A stretch of 64,000 nucleotides of DNA from an uncultured Lachnospiraceae bacterium (GCA_910579325.1 CAJTTU010000002.1:1-64000), one strand, 5' to 3'; positions 1 to 8,968 are shown, counted from the stretch's first letter. The notes: generated by a model from the letters alone, not told the origin. Translations and numbers: made by a program.

Positions 1-1319
1 TTGTCGACAATGCCTCAAGCGACGGAACGGTAGAAGAAGTGAAAACCGTATTTGGAGAGAAAATATCATTTTTGTGCAATAAAACAAATATGGGAGGGTC
101 AGGAGGATTTGACCGGGGGCTTCAAGATGCGTTGAGGAAAGGATATCCTTATATTGTTTTGCTGGATAATGACGTGTTACTGGACCCGTATGCGCTTGAG
201 AATATGAAACAATATCTGGAGACACATAACGATGTGGGGATTGTTGGCGCAAAAGTAATGATTATGGATAAACCGAATATGGTACAGGATTTCGGGGCGC
301 GGCTGGATTTTATAAATTTCAGGGAAACACCGGAGTACACATGGCAAAAGGACAATGGGGAATTGCCGGAAATAAATGAGTGCGATTATGTGCCGACTTG
401 TGCGGTAATGGTTAGGGCGGACACCTTAAAAGAGACAGGTACAATGCCTGTGGAAAATTTCATCTATTATGATGATATTGAACTGTCGTATAAGATGAAG
501 AGGAAAGGCTGGGGGGTTGCGGCGCTGGGAAACGCAAAAGTGTGGCATAAAGGGGGATTTAACAAGGTCAGCGTTAATACGTTTCCCAAATATTATTTTT
601 TACGGAACAGGTTGTATTTTTTCGCGAAATATGTCGGGGAACAGGAAATAGAACGATTTATTGACCATATGTTGTCAGAGGTTTTTGCGTTATTGTACGG
701 ATATTATAATAAAGGGATGCATGAACTGCTTTGGACAACCATATTTGCTTTCGATGATTTTATTCATTTGAATTTTGGAAAAGCTGAGGATGATAAAATC
801 CTGCAGATACAGGATAGAAAGATACCCTTTGATAGGATTACTGCGGATAAAGCTAGGATTGAGATTGCCATGATCGACAATTTCCGCCCTGAAGACGAAC
901 TGGATATTTTCCATATCCTATTATATATAATAGGGAAAATCCAAGTGAAAGCACCTCGGGAAACCATATGGGTTTCGCTGGATGGCTGTGGGTATTCGCA
1001 ACAGGAATTTTTTGAAAACTGGGGGCGGACGGTTGAAATGGATCATCCGTTATTTGCGGTGCCTGAACTTGTTATTTCTGAGGACGTGCGGGAATTTGAC
1101 CTGAGGATGCGGTTGTGCCAGCATGTAAGGCTTGTTTCCGTACCGGTTCTTCCTGTCGTATATGTAGACCAGTATTGTAATTGTATTACCTCAGAGCAGG
1201 ACTATGCTTATTTTAAAGGATATGAGACTAACGAAGCCTTTTTTAAAGGGATATACCGCCCGCTGATGGAGCGGTCTGTCAGGAAAATACGGGAGCTGAT
1301 GGAAGATCATGGAGAATAA
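1..1319 (+). CDS. Family 2 glycosyltransferase, 5' truncated by window edge
   Basis: The reading frame is open to the window edge. In-frame codons before the first apparent start (GTG at 39) spell VDNASSDGTVEE, the GT-A nucleotide-binding motif DN-S-DGT, so the true start lies upstream. Next come NMGGSGGFDRG and LLDNDVLL, the latter supplying the DxD-type metal site, as in rhamnosyl- or galactofuranosyltransferase-like GT2 enzymes. The roughly 200 residues after the catalytic domain are not recognised. It should transfer a sugar from a nucleotide donor to a surface glycan at the inner membrane face. It overlaps the next gene by 11 bp, so the two are translationally coupled. Donor and acceptor cannot be deduced. 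Confidence 0.85.
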   Translation, partial: VDNASSDGTVEEVKTVFGEKISFLCNKTNMGGSGGFDRGLQDALRKGYPYIVLLDNDVLLDPYALENMKQYLETHNDVGIVGAKVMIMDKPNMVQDFGARLDFINFRETPEYTWQKDNGELPEINECDYVPTCAVMVRADTLKETGTMPVENFIYYDDIELSYKMKRKGWGVAALGNAKVWHKGGFNKVSVNTFPKYYFLRNRLYFFAKYVGEQEIERFIDHMLSEVFALLYGYYNKGMHELLWTTIFAFDDFIHLNFGKAEDDKILQIQDRKIPFDRITADKARIEIAMIDNFRPEDELDIFHILLYIIGKIQVKAPRETIWVSLDGCGYSQQEFFENWGRTVEMDHPLFAVPELVISEDVREFDLRMRLCQHVRLVSVPVLPVVYVDQYCNCITSEQDYAYFKGYETNEAFFKGIYRPLMERSVRKIRELMEDHGE

Positions 1320-2076
1320 GTTATTAATTACAAATATTCAGAGAATGTGTTTTCATGACGGACCGGGAATACGTACAACGGTCTTTTTGAAAGGTTGCAG
1401 TCTGCATTGTCCTTGGTGCTCTAATCCGGAGAATTTAAGGTTTGAGCAGGATGAATATGAGAAAGACGGGAAGAAAGGGATATATGGAACATTTTACGAC
1501 CCGCAAGAGCTTACAGATATTTTGATGAAAGATCGGAAATTTTGGAGAATCGGTGGCGGCGTGACTTTTTCCGGCGGGGAACCGCTTATGCAGGCAGAAG
1601 CCCTTTTACCGGTTCTGGAACTTTTAAAGAAAAGACATGTACATACGGCAGTTGAGACAGCTCTGTTTGTATCGGAAAAAAGGGTCAGTGAAGTACTTCC
1701 ATATATTGATTATTTTATTGTGGACGCGAAATTAATGGACAAGGATAAATGCAGGGAGATATTGGGCGGAGACATTTCTGCATATATTAAAAATGTCAAA
1801 CTGATTGATCAAAAAGGGAAGTTGAAGCTGTTTCGTATTCCCTGCTGTTCCGAGTTTACATTTACGGAAGAAAACAGGGAGTTATTAACAGATTTTTTAA
1901 GCGGCTACCGTCAGACTCCGGTACAGGTTTTTTCAGTGCATAATCTGGGAGAAAAGAAATATCAGTCTCTTGGAAAAGAAATGTGGCGCAGCAATGGGGT
2001 GGAGCAACGGCAATTAGATGATTTTTGCAACGTGTTAAGAAAAAGCGGTATAGATGCGGAAGTAAACATGATTTAA
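1309..2076 (+). CDS. Radical-SAM activase (glycyl-radical enzyme activating family)
   Basis: A 255-residue protein with an N-terminal CX3CX2C cluster motif (KGCSLHCPWCSNPE) and a GGGVTFSGGEPLMQ SAM-binding stretch. This is the layout of PflA-type glycyl-radical activating enzymes without the extra ferredoxin insert. Such enzymes use a [4Fe-4S] cluster and SAM to abstract hydrogen from a partner enzyme glycine. The start ATG lies inside the end of the glycosyltransferase gene, and the DUF4422 gene follows 13 bp later, so it is cotranscribed with glycan genes. No glycyl-radical enzyme is visible in the window. It may therefore act on a distant partner, or be a repurposed radical-SAM enzyme that modifies a sugar or protein. 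Confidence 0.8.
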   Translation: MENKLLITNIQRMCFHDGPGIRTTVFLKGCSLHCPWCSNPENLRFEQDEYEKDGKKGIYGTFYDPQELTDILMKDRKFWRIGGGVTFSGGEPLMQAEALLPVLELLKKRHVHTAVETALFVSEKRVSEVLPYIDYFIVDAKLMDKDKCREILGGDISAYIKNVKLIDQKGKLKLFRIPCCSEFTFTEENRELLTDFLSGYRQTPVQVFSVHNLGEKKYQSLGKEMWRSNGVEQRQLDDFCNVLRKSGIDAEVNMI

Positions 2077-2089
2077 AGGATATTGCGAT

Positions 2090-3208
2090 ATGGAAGATAG
2101 AATTTACATAGTCGGCGCTCATTCCAGAGCTCAGACGTTTGTGGAATATCTTCGGTTGTTATATCCGGAAACGGGAGTGGAGGCGTTTCTGTATGACAAC
2201 GAAGAATCAAATCCTGAGAAGATCGGGATGACGCCAGTTTTGCAGATGGATGGAGAGCTAAAGCTGAATTTTGACTGTCCAGTATATATCGCAACCAGGG
2301 GAATCTATCATGAGAAACTTGCCGGCAGGCTTAAAGAAATGGGTTTTCGTGAAATCCGCCCAGTGACTCCTGCGTTGGACATCAGGCTTAGAAATGCTTA
2401 TGTAAAAAAATATTATGCATGCCGCCGACAGGCTTTTTTAAAACTGGAAGAACTGGGAACAGGCGGAAGCGCTAGAGCGGGGAAAACAGTCAGATCAGAC
2501 CTAGAAATAGCGGGGAAGCTGGAAAGTGCAGTTTATGTTGTGCGTTCGATATTTGACAAGCCTTTGCGGCATCCGTATTTGCTGGCTTCTTATGAAAGAG
2601 AGATACAGGCCGGGGCAGCATTGACCGGGGAGCGCCTGTATCCGGATGTATTTACGGATGATACGGGGGATAATATTTCCGACAGAAATAAACAGTTCTG
2701 TGAGCTGACTGCGCTTTATTGGATATGGAAACAGGCCAGAGAAGGGATTGTTGGTCTTGCGCATTATCGTAGGCATTTTATTCTGCCGGAAGATTGGGAA
2801 TTGCGGATGCGGGATAATCAGGTCGATGTGGTTCTTCCTGTTCCGTTATATGTGGCTCCGAGTCTGGCTATTAATTTCAAGAGCAGGCACAGTTTTCTGG
2901 AATGGGACTGCATGATGGACTGTTTAAAAGAACGGAACGTGTTAGAGTGCCGAGAGGCGGAAAATTTTTTCAGAGGTAATTTATATTCACCCTGCAATAT
3001 GTTTATTATGCGCCGGGAAGCGCTGAATGACCTGTGTGGATGGCTGTTCCCTGTGTTGTTTTGTGTGGCAGATCATATAGGGTGGAAAGAGGATGGTTAT
3101 CAGAATCGGTACCCAGGGTTTTTATCTGAGCGGCTGATTAGTTTTTTCTTTGAGAAAAACAGGGAGAAATATAAAGTGGCGTATGCGGATAAAAATTTTT
3201 TAGCATAA
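2090..3208 (+). CDS. DUF4422 glycosyltransferase with N-terminal Rossmann-like module
   Basis: Residues 1-70 begin IYIVGAHSRAQTFVEYL and continue to FLYDNEE, a Rossmann-like nucleotide-binding module that recurs in three proteins of the 49-54 kb cluster. Residues from about 140 to the end form a DUF4422 domain, recognised by the signature VGLAHYRRHF and the downstream acidic and aromatic blocks. DUF4422 domains occur in capsule and LPS transferases. It is third in the gene run beginning before the window and probably ends that operon. The first ATG has no strong Shine-Dalgarno (GATATTGCGAT precedes it) but fits the family start. The sugar specificity is unknown. Confidence 0.75.
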   Translation: MEDRIYIVGAHSRAQTFVEYLRLLYPETGVEAFLYDNEESNPEKIGMTPVLQMDGELKLNFDCPVYIATRGIYHEKLAGRLKEMGFREIRPVTPALDIRLRNAYVKKYYACRRQAFLKLEELGTGGSARAGKTVRSDLEIAGKLESAVYVVRSIFDKPLRHPYLLASYEREIQAGAALTGERLYPDVFTDDTGDNISDRNKQFCELTALYWIWKQAREGIVGLAHYRRHFILPEDWELRMRDNQVDVVLPVPLYVAPSLAINFKSRHSFLEWDCMMDCLKERNVLECREAENFFRGNLYSPCNMFIMRREALNDLCGWLFPVLFCVADHIGWKEDGYQNRYPGFLSERLISFFFEKNREKYKVAYADKNFLA

Positions 3209-3714
3209 CCATAGAACGAAACATTACTATGATATGGTAATACATTCAAAGCCGACTATTTTTCTGTCTTATGAATCAGAGGATACATCATTGAAATTTC
3301 TTTTTCTGGAAAAACTGGGGATGAATTATCGATATTGTCTACAGCAATATCAGATAGAGATAAGAGAGACAGTCTTTTATGTGATCTGAGCTGTTTTAAT
3401 AATGTATAAAACGGAGATGGCATCTACTATGGTGCCGGTTTTAATAATATGGCGAGATAAAAAACAGAAGGGGATTCAGGGTGGAAATTTCCACATTCCA
3501 AACTTCATGCTAAACTAACTACATAAAAGCAGTTTTTCTACCATTTACATTCATTTTCATATTCCGCCCTGCCTGCGGAATATCTGATGACAATTCATAA
3601 CGAAGGCAAAGATTTGGCCTACTACATTTCAGGAAATTCATGCTTTATTCATGAACTTATGGCTATGGCAGGGGGTTCCGGTATGGGATACCTCCTGCGA
3701 AAAAGGAGGTTTCA
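3209..3714. other. Gene-free stretch between glycan cluster and pseudogene
   Basis: About 500 bp with no convincing coding frame, RNA gene or promoter pair. It separates the glycan cluster from a decayed gene, so it may hold further degraded sequence. At its end an AAGGAGG ribosome-binding site at about 3707 serves the pseudogene that follows. Confidence 0.5.
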
Positions 3715-4096
3715 ATGAAAAAGAAACGGGCGAGAAGGCCGTTGCAGTGGCATCCGGTTTTTTACGCAGGCGTCCAGATTGAGCTGGCGGAGGATGCGGA
3801 GAAATTCCAGGAAGTGAAGAAAGAGATGTTGTGTGAGGCGTTGAGGGAGTTGTTGAAGGATGAGATCGAAATGGGAATAGAAAAGGGGGGTAAAAGAGCG
3901 GATAGAGGAGCAGGTAAAGGAGCAATTAGACGAGGCAGAAACCAGGGGAGAGACCAATGGTCTGAAAGCGTTAGTAGATGTATTGAAATGTTTGTCCCTG
4001 GCTTTTAATTCGGCGTATCAGGCAATCATTCAAACGGAAACATATGCGAAAGTTACCAAAAAACAGGTGATGGCACACTGGAAACAGATCAATTGA
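3715..4096 (+). pseudogene. Remnant of Rpn/PD-(D/E)XK-like family gene, internally deleted and frameshifted
   Basis: A good ribosome-binding site precedes ATG 3715. The protein starts with RPLQWHPVFYAGVQIELAED, which I recognise as the N-terminus of a roughly 300-residue Lachnospiraceae family with a nuclease-like core. It then jumps directly to the family's coiled C-terminal part (KFQEVKKEMLCEALRELLKD), so the central domain is missing in frame. A run of six G at 3885-3890 shifts the frame. Removing one G restores reading to a stop at 4094-4096 (for example VKERIEEQVKEQLDEAE). It is a doubly damaged gene. The family assignment is from memory of homologues and needs a search. Confidence 0.6.
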
Positions 4097-4117
4097 ATGA
4101 TGAAGATTATTCGTCCC

Positions 4118-4180
4118 AGCCCCTTTTTATATTTTCGTAACAACATCGAAAAAGCCGACATGAAAATATAAACAGGGGCT
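4118..4180. repeat. Long inverted repeat
   Basis: Arms AGCCCCTTTTTATATTTTC (4118-4136) and its near-exact complement (4162-4180) differ at one position and enclose a 25-nt loop. It lies between the pseudogene and the convergent end of the FemX-like gene. It may terminate one or both transcripts, although neither side has a clean T-run. Confidence 0.6.
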
Positions 4181-4220
4181 TGAAAAACAGGGGGTTATAA
4201 AAGCATGTGTCACAAAGATT

Positions 4221-5273
4221 TTATCGTTTTCTGAACTTACTCACAAAATCCCTCGCCACCGGCAGCATCTTTTCTATAAACTTAAAGGCCAGCGGATGGA
4301 AAATATATCGATACTCGCCTACAAATTCAGTGAATGTGGCGTTAAACCCGCTCTTAAACCGGTACAAACCATACAGGTGATTGTCCTCGGAAAGATCGCC
4401 GGAAATCCCTTTAAAATCATACAGACTGCAATGGCTTTCCACAGCCCAGCGGATCATCTCCCATTGCAGCAGGTAGTTGGGCATCAGGTTTCTGTGGGTA
4501 TTGGAGGAGGCGCCGTACAGATACCATACCTTGTCCCCGAATTTGGCGCAGATGGTTCCGGCGATGGCTTCGCCGTCGTGGCAGGCCATATACAGCCGCA
4601 CGTCTTCTCCCAGGTTGTCCAGCATATTGGAGAAATACTGGGCGGGGCGGATCATAAACTGATCTCTTGCGCCGGTTTCGATCATAATCCGGTAAAAATC
4701 ATCCACGGCTTCTTTACCGCAGATTTTCACCTCCACTCCCTTCTTGATGGCCACCCGGATATTGTACCGGGTTTTGGGCTTGAACATGGCCATGACCTCG
4801 TCTTCGGTTTTTCCCTCGATATCAAGGCGCATCACATACTGAGGCTGGATATTTTCGAAATTCAGCGCCTTGGGGGCCAGTACGAATCCCAGGTCTTTCA
4901 TGTGTGCCATAAATTCGGTCTCGTCAGAAGTAATGTCAGGATCCAGCTTTAACACGTAGGAACGGTGTTTTTTTGCCAGAACTTTGGCGCCTTCTAACAG
5001 ACAGGACAGCATTTCTTTATCATGGATATCGCAGACCGGTCCTCTGGCAGCATACATCAGCGTCCAGGGCGTCAGTGGAATGCGGCGGATCAGCACGGAC
5101 ATGGCGCCTTTGATTTCTATGCTCTCATCCCGTACGACAATCCCCTGAAACAGCCAGTAGGATTTCTGCCGGCTCCATTCCCAGCTCTGCTGCAGATGTC
5201 CTTTCGGGTGACGCCGCACAAACACTTCAAATTCTTCATGATGATCGGAATCGATAAATTCATATGTGTACAT
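4221..5273 (-). CDS. FemABX-type peptidoglycan bridge aminoacyltransferase
   Basis: A 350-residue GNAT-like protein of the FemX/FemAB family. These enzymes add an amino acid from aminoacyl-tRNA to the lipid II pentapeptide lysine on the cytoplasmic side. Evidence includes the start (HPKGHLQQSWEW, family form G-xx-Q-W), KPKTRYNIRVAIKKGVEV in the middle, and WYLYGASSNTHRNLMPNYLL plus YDFKGISGDL near the end, typical of both GNAT halves. The coiled-coil arm of FemA is not obvious. It lies just downstream of an alanine racemase on the same strand and near a D-Ala ligase, so the block looks like a cell-wall locus. Which residue it adds is unknown. Confidence 0.85.
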   Translation of the reverse strand: MYTYEFIDSDHHEEFEVFVRRHPKGHLQQSWEWSRQKSYWLFQGIVVRDESIEIKGAMSVLIRRIPLTPWTLMYAARGPVCDIHDKEMLSCLLEGAKVLAKKHRSYVLKLDPDITSDETEFMAHMKDLGFVLAPKALNFENIQPQYVMRLDIEGKTEDEVMAMFKPKTRYNIRVAIKKGVEVKICGKEAVDDFYRIMIETGARDQFMIRPAQYFSNMLDNLGEDVRLYMACHDGEAIAGTICAKFGDKVWYLYGASSNTHRNLMPNYLLQWEMIRWAVESHCSLYDFKGISGDLSEDNHLYGLYRFKSGFNATFTEFVGEYRYIFHPLAFKFIEKMLPVARDFVSKFRKR

Positions 5274-5390
5274 GTGATTGTGAACTCCTTTATACCAGTG
5301 TTATATCTGAATATCAAAATTAATTTGTGATTTTGCTGCGCGCTTCGTAATCAGTATGTTTTTCGTATAAGATTACATGATGGAGAAAAT

Positions 5391-6563
5391 TTACTGCGGA
5401 AATTGTTCGGTATCCGGCAAGATAACTTTCGGCACCGCCGGATGGATCAGCAGCGGATTCACCTGCAGCGTCACCGGATCGCCGGTCTGACAGGGGATGT
5501 CGGTGACGTCGATCATCATATGGGCGACGCCCAGCAAACCGGCCAGCGGCGCCTGTTTGCCATTGACGGTTACCATCTTCCGATAACGGCCCGGCCGCAG
5601 CTTCAGCGACAGCAGATGCAGAAGACCGTGGAAGAAATATTCCGGGAAATCCCCATATCCCAGGTAAATGCCGTCGGTGTGGCCGATGCGTACCAGCGCC
5701 AGCCGGCTGTCTCTTTTCAGCGTCAGGTGACTCTGGTAGCCGATCGTATCTCCTTTTCGGAAGGATCTGATCTCATAAACCGGCGCTTCCAGCCAGACGG
5801 CGCTTTTTAAAGGGGCGTTTCCCAGCGCCTGTTTTCCATAGACGGTGGTTTTTCCCAGCAGGGCGGATCCGACTCTGACGGCGTCCATACCCAAATCTCC
5901 CACTGTCATGACGGCGGAGGAGTTGGAGATATGCTTGATCCCTGTCGGGATGCCCATAGCTTCCAGAGCGGATACGGCGGTTAAAAGCCTCTGCCGCTGC
6001 TGTTCGGCCTGCTGTCGATATTTTTTCGGTCTTCCGGCCAGATGGGTAAAGCAGCCTTCCACAGACAGAAACGCAGTCAGGGATGTCAGATCCGGCAGCT
6101 GATTCCAGAGGAATCCGTACCGTCCCATTCCGGTTTCGATTTTCAGGTGGACGCGGGGAGCAATGTCTGTTTCCTGATAGACCCGTTCCAGGAGGGGAAT
6201 CTGCCAATCGGCTTCCAGAGAAAAAATAATATCCTGTTTTGCCAGCTCCAGGCAGTCCTCATATTCCGCCGCGGGCGACATCAGCAGAATGGGTTTGTCG
6301 CATCCGAATTTGCGCAGAGCAAGCGCTTCCCGGGCGTTTGTGACCGCGTAAAAGCGGATATCCAGGTCTTTTAAAATCTGGTATTCATTCCACAGCCCCA
6401 TGCCGTAACCGTTTTCCTTCACGACGGCGATAATGGTCCGGCCGGTAATGGAACGGATCACGTCGATATTGTGGGCGATGGCCCTGGGGCTGATGACAAG
6501 CCTGGAAAACTTCCGGTAAATGTAATTGTCACAATCTGTGTGGCGGGTGATTTCGTCAGACAT
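5391..6563 (-). CDS. alr: Alanine racemase
   Basis: A 390-residue fold-type III PLP enzyme that interconverts L- and D-alanine for peptidoglycan. The PLP lysine is K49 in AVVKENGYGMG. The second catalytic base is the tyrosine in TIGYQSH, followed by the usual RLALVRIGHTDG block. The start at 6563 has an AGAGGAAA ribosome-binding site. It is divergent from the D-Ala ligase gene and has its own promoter (6658-6686). The active-site wording (VVKENGYG rather than VVKANAYG) recalls racemase domains of the VanT type, so a serine-racemising variant cannot be ruled out. No membrane domain is present. Confidence 0.88.
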   Translation of the reverse strand: MSDEITRHTDCDNYIYRKFSRLVISPRAIAHNIDVIRSITGRTIIAVVKENGYGMGLWNEYQILKDLDIRFYAVTNAREALALRKFGCDKPILLMSPAAEYEDCLELAKQDIIFSLEADWQIPLLERVYQETDIAPRVHLKIETGMGRYGFLWNQLPDLTSLTAFLSVEGCFTHLAGRPKKYRQQAEQQRQRLLTAVSALEAMGIPTGIKHISNSSAVMTVGDLGMDAVRVGSALLGKTTVYGKQALGNAPLKSAVWLEAPVYEIRSFRKGDTIGYQSHLTLKRDSRLALVRIGHTDGIYLGYGDFPEYFFHGLLHLLSLKLRPGRYRKMVTVNGKQAPLAGLLGVAHMMIDVTDIPCQTGDPVTLQVNPLLIHPAVPKVILPDTEQFPQ

Positions 6564-6657
6564 TATTTCCTCTTTCTAAATTTCAGATGTGTTTTCACAG
6601 TAACGCCCATATCAGCTTTACCGATATCACCATGAATCTTTACGGTATTATCTCATT

Positions 6658-6686
6658 ATTATAGATGACCGGAAATAATATTGCAA
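6658..6686 (-). promoter_or_regulatory. Sigma-A type promoter of alr
   Basis: Read on the minus strand: -35 TTGCAA, a 17-bp spacer, -10 TATAAT. It points towards alr about 95 bp upstream of its start. Confidence 0.6.
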
Positions 6687-6726
6687 GGCAATGAATAAAA
6701 ATAGTAGGGGCGCCAGGGAAAACTGG

Positions 6727-6755
6727 TTGAACATTTACCTGAATAAAGGTAAAAT
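6727..6755 (+). promoter_or_regulatory. Promoter of D-Ala ligase gene
   Basis: -35 TTGAAC (6727-6732), 17-bp spacer, -10 TAAAAT (6750-6755), 41 bp before the ligase start. Together with the minus-strand promoter it makes a divergent alr/ddl control region. Confidence 0.55.
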
Positions 6756-6796
6756 AGGAGTGATCTCAGAATAATTGGAGAGGAAAAGAAAAAGCC

Positions 6797-7855
6797 ATGG
6801 AAAAAAAGACGGTAGCGGTATTATTTGGCGGACAGTCTACGGAGCATGAGATCTCCTGTCTTTCCGCCGTGACCATTATACAAAATATAGACCGGGAGCA
6901 ATATGATGTGCTGCTGATCGGTATTACCAGAGACGGAAGATGGCTGAAGACGGATTCTATAGAAGATATTCAGTCGGGAAAATGGCTGGAAGGAAAGATC
7001 AGGGCTGTTCTCTCGCCGGATGCCGGGCACAGAGGAGCGCTTCTACTTGATGAGGGCAGGGCGGAGATTTTTCCGATCGATGTGGTCTTTCCTGTGCTTC
7101 ACGGAGCCAGAGGAGAGGACGGAACCGTTCAGGGGCTTTTGGAACTGGCAGAGATTCCCTATGTGGGCTGCGGCGTGCTGGCCTCGGCGGTTACGATGGA
7201 TAAGCTGTACACGAAGATTCTGGTCAGTACGCTGGGAATCCGTCAGGCGGACTATGAACTGGTGTATAAAGATGAATTATCGGGGCAGAATGCCATGGAG
7301 TCAGTGATCAGACGCATTGAGGACCGGTTTGCCTATCCGGTATTTGTGAAACCGGCCTGTTCCGGTTCTTCCAGGGGCGTGTCGAAGGCTTCTGACAGGA
7401 AGCAGCTGGAAGCGGGCCTTTTGCTGGCGGCGGAGCATGACAGAAAGATTCTGGTGGAGGAAACCATTGTCGGCCATGAGATAGAATGCGCCGTTTTGGG
7501 CGCGGAAGAAGCGAAAGCGACCGGCGTCGGGGAAATACTGGCCGGAGCGGATTTTTACGATTATGAGGCGAAATACGAGAGCGAGGAATCCCGGACGGTT
7601 CTGGACCCGCAGCTTCCCCGTGACGCGGCAGAGCAGGTGCGTGATGCGGCGGTACGAATTTATGAAAGGCTGGACGGATTCGGGATGGCCCGTCTTGACT
7701 TTTTTGTGACGGAGCAGGGCGACGTGGTGTTCAATGAGGCGAACACGATACCGGGCTTTACGTCCATCAGTATGTATCCCATGCTGTGGGAGCATAAAGG
7801 GCTGTCCAGGTTTCAGCTGGTAAATAAACTGATCCGGATGGCTTTTCAGCGATAA
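6797..7855 (+). CDS. ddl: D-alanine--D-alanine ligase
   Basis: A 352-residue ATP-grasp enzyme that makes D-Ala-D-Ala for the lipid II stem peptide. N-terminal VAVLFGGQSTEHEIS carries the first D-Ala site. YPVFVKPACSGSSRGVSK is the ATP-grasp lysine/serine loop, FYDYEAKY the omega-loop, and FNEANTIPGFT the C-terminal Mg-binding segment. The tyrosine-bearing omega-loop is of the kind seen in D-Ala-D-Ala (and some D-Ala-D-Ser) ligases, not D-Ala-D-Lac enzymes. The ribosome-binding site is GGAGAGG. It is divergent from alr, which makes its substrate. Confidence 0.92.
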   Translation: MEKKTVAVLFGGQSTEHEISCLSAVTIIQNIDREQYDVLLIGITRDGRWLKTDSIEDIQSGKWLEGKIRAVLSPDAGHRGALLLDEGRAEIFPIDVVFPVLHGARGEDGTVQGLLELAEIPYVGCGVLASAVTMDKLYTKILVSTLGIRQADYELVYKDELSGQNAMESVIRRIEDRFAYPVFVKPACSGSSRGVSKASDRKQLEAGLLLAAEHDRKILVEETIVGHEIECAVLGAEEAKATGVGEILAGADFYDYEAKYESEESRTVLDPQLPRDAAEQVRDAAVRIYERLDGFGMARLDFFVTEQGDVVFNEANTIPGFTSISMYPMLWEHKGLSRFQLVNKLIRMAFQR

Positions 7856-7957
7856 CAGAAGGCAGTATTAAATAAATATATGAAAACGGCGACGGGACCG
7901 TACAATTCCAGCAAGGGAAGCCGCGGAACCGGAAAGTCAGGGCAAATAGAGGATGGT

Positions 7958-8392
7958 ATGGAGAAAGAGATTATAGTACGGGTATTGGGCCGCCAGTACG
8001 ACGAGGAAGACGCCGACGAGATGGAAGTCGTGACGACGGGAATTTACCATCAGAAAAACGGAAATCACTATATTTATTATGAGGAAATGCTGGAAGGGTT
8101 TGACGAGCCCACCAGAAATACGATCAAAATCATGGATGGTGGAAAACGGGTGCGGATTACGAAAAAAGGAGTGATCAACGCCCAGATCAACCTGGAGCAG
8201 GGGAAAAGCTACCAGTTTGTCTATACGACCCCCTATGGGCAGATTTCCGTGGGGACGAAGGTGGAAGAGCTGACCTGCGAGATCACGGAGGAACGACTCT
8301 TTTTTTCGGCGACTTACGCCATGGAAGTGAACTATGAGTATGTGGCGCATAATCTGATTCGGGTGGAAGTGGCGAACCGGACAAAGAGCTAA
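7958..8392 (+). CDS. DUF1934 beta-barrel protein (YwiB-like)
   Basis: The domain starts MEKEIIVRVLGRQY and continues VTTGIYHQKNGNHYIYYEE, GKRVRITKKGVINAQI and TTPYGQISVGTKVEEL, the DUF1934 pattern (about 140 residues, lipocalin-like barrel). I place the start at ATG 7958, which has GAGGA 5 bp upstream. An in-frame ATG at 7880 would add a 26-residue Gly/Ser-rich tail without similarity. It follows ddl by about 100 bp and ends at a shared bidirectional terminator. In Firmicutes this family often sits next to argS, and argS is close by here. Function is unknown; cytoplasmic. Confidence 0.8.
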   Translation: MEKEIIVRVLGRQYDEEDADEMEVVTTGIYHQKNGNHYIYYEEMLEGFDEPTRNTIKIMDGGKRVRITKKGVINAQINLEQGKSYQFVYTTPYGQISVGTKVEELTCEITEERLFFSATYAMEVNYEYVAHNLIRVEVANRTKS

Positions 8393-8406
8393 AATGATTT
8401 TCAGTT

Positions 8407-8453
8407 AAAAAATATGTCCGTCTCTGTTTTTACAGAGAACGGACATATTTTTT
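8407..8453. terminator. Bidirectional intrinsic terminator
   Basis: Arms ATATGTCCGTCTCTG and CAGAGAACGGACATAT close a short T-rich loop, with an A-run before and a T-run after. It serves the DUF1934 gene on plus and the convergent membrane-protein gene on minus. Confidence 0.85.
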
Positions 8454-8898
8454 ATGCTTTCTGTTTTCTGAAACGGTCCAGAAACTTTTTCTTCTTCGGC
8501 TTCTGTACCACGGAGCCGCGGATGTTCTTGACACTTGTGATGTACAGTCCGCTGACCACGGCTTTTACCTCGGTCTTAATCGGGAGAATTTCAAAAACCT
8601 CCTGGTCGCATAAGAGGGTCATGATCTTGGGTCCGATCTTCGCTTTTACCACAGGCGCTTTGGTCCCCCGCAGATATTTGGGCGTCTGTTCATACACCTG
8701 TTTCGGAAGCCCTGCGTCCTTTAGCTTCATCTTTTTCTTGTCTATGATCAACATAGAAACCGTCTGTGCCATCTGCTCCATCAGCGCCTGCTGTTCTACC
8801 TGGCGTTTCTGCAGCTTCCTGCCCACAAACATCAGAATCACAAAGATAATGGCCAGCACGATTACAATGGCAAGTAGTATCTTAGCAAATAAAGGCAT
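8452..8898 (-). CDS. Single-pass membrane protein of unknown function
   Basis: 148 residues: an N-terminal hydrophobic helix (about residues 3-26), a basic and glutamine-rich stretch (GRKLQKRQVEQQALMEQM), then a small soluble domain and a lysine-rich tail (KPKKKKFLDRFRKQKA). The ribosome-binding site is GGAGGAGAGG. It has its own promoter at 8940-8968. I do not recognise the family beyond Clostridia hypothetical proteins. The topology suggests a cytoplasmic domain anchored at the N-terminus. Confidence 0.75.
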   Translation of the reverse strand: MPLFAKILLAIVIVLAIIFVILMFVGRKLQKRQVEQQALMEQMAQTVSMLIIDKKKMKLKDAGLPKQVYEQTPKYLRGTKAPVVKAKIGPKIMTLLCDQEVFEILPIKTEVKAVVSGLYITSVKNIRGSVVQKPKKKKFLDRFRKQKA

Positions 8899-8939
8899 GG
8901 CTTTTCCTCTCCTCCTGTCGTTATGTATATCATTTCAAT

Positions 8940-8968
8940 ATTATAGCATTACTTTTTTATTCTGACAA
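8940..8968 (-). promoter_or_regulatory. Promoter of the membrane-protein gene
   Basis: Minus strand: -35 TTGTCA, 17-bp spacer, -10 TATAAT, about 42 bp upstream of the start at 8898. Confidence 0.55.

Noticed and set aside
4296..6374. Several plus-strand open frames over the FemX-like and alr genes
   Set aside because: Antisense shadows of two clearly recognised enzymes; no family match and no start signals.
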